DNA of 5,129 nt from contig CANHAG010000129.1 of assembly GCA_947458525.1 (NCBI GenBank), forward strand, positions 1-5,129. Reading direction: 5' to 3'. The translations under genes were made by a program, and so were the position numbers. Within the stretch, counting starts at the first letter, position 1; every line of letters starts with the position of its first letter. Below the pieces are notes generated by a model. It was not told where the DNA came from, did no database searches, and saw only the letters and a program-made list of their open reading frames with translations. Source of the stretch: Rhodospirillaceae bacterium (GTDB taxonomy: Bacteria > Pseudomonadota > Alphaproteobacteria > Rickettsiales > UBA3002). Positions 5,018 through 5,129 of this stretch are shown here, piece by piece.

Positions 5018-5129
5018 CCAGACCCCGCAGGCGGTCACCGCCTTCTTTCGCGCCCGGCAGAAGGCCAGAGCGGGGCGCGCGGCGAAGGCGCCACAGCCCA
5101 AACAGACTGAAGATAATCCAGAGAATCTG
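5010..5129 (-). CDS. C-terminal end of a second small membrane protein (probable CBU_0592-like paralogue), 5' end outside window
   Basis: A leftward frame enters the window at 5129 and ends at TGA 5012-5010 after 39 codons. It begins QILWIIFSLFGLWRLRR, the end of a membrane helix followed by a basic, Gly/Arg-rich cytoplasmic-looking tail. By eye this aligns with the end of the next gene: ILWIIFSLFGLW against ELCWAAVAVYGIW, with the Trp and the aromatic-Gly-x-Trp in register. The stop overlaps the start of that gene by 8 bases. Only the end is visible, so family membership is an inference. A longer unrelated membrane protein ending in a similar helix is the alternative. Confidence 0.55.
   Translation of the reverse strand, partial: QILWIIFSLFGLWRLRRAPRSGLLPGAKEGGDRLRGLDE

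Noticed and set aside
5018..5101. 28-residue N-terminal extension of the CBU_0592-like protein
   Set aside because: The stretch is already used by the overlapping upstream frame, whose helix sequence makes sense; the family normally starts just before the first helix.

Overview
The window reads as an ordinary, densely packed stretch of proteobacterial chromosome, most likely alphaproteobacterial. That assignment rests on the GC-rich coding style, the wording of the guanylate kinase and RsmI proteins, the pairing of a SCO protein with a PCuAC copper chaperone, and an LpoA-like protein without the N-terminal TPR region of the E. coli protein. No phage, transposon, CRISPR, rRNA or tRNA sequence was seen, and no non-coding gap exceeds about 125 bases.

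Left part (1-2906): an envelope and ribosome-maintenance neighbourhood. A penicillin-binding-protein activator lipoprotein (LpoA-like) is read leftward and runs off the window. Divergent from it, across only 38 bases, begins a rightward set: rsmI (16S rRNA 2'-O-methyltransferase), yraN (nuclease-fold protein, UPF0102) and a two-BON-domain lipoprotein resembling DolP/YraP. From memory this matches the E. coli order lpoA<>rsmI-yraN-diaA-dolP with diaA missing. The set is tightly packed: yraN overlaps rsmI, and the BON gene starts 11 bases after yraN.

Middle (2907-4113): a 123-base gap containing a perfect 15-base palindrome and a possible Cys/His-containing 35-codon upstream ORF, followed by a membrane-anchored SCO1/SenC protein and a periplasmic PCuAC copper chaperone. 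These two act together in delivering copper to the CuA site of cytochrome c oxidase. No oxidase gene is visible here.

Right part (4100-5129): gmk (guanylate kinase) overlaps the end of the PCuAC gene, so the three genes are probably co-transcribed. On the opposite strand, meeting gmk tail to tail with overlapping stop codons, is an 87-residue three-helix membrane protein of the CBU_0592 type. It is preceded on the same strand by the 3' end of what looks like a second copy of the same family, with an 8-base start/stop overlap.

I see no convincing undescribed system. The most testable oddities are the two palindromes beside gene starts, the small ORF ahead of sco, the linkage of copper-chaperone genes to gmk, and the tandem pair of small membrane proteins.
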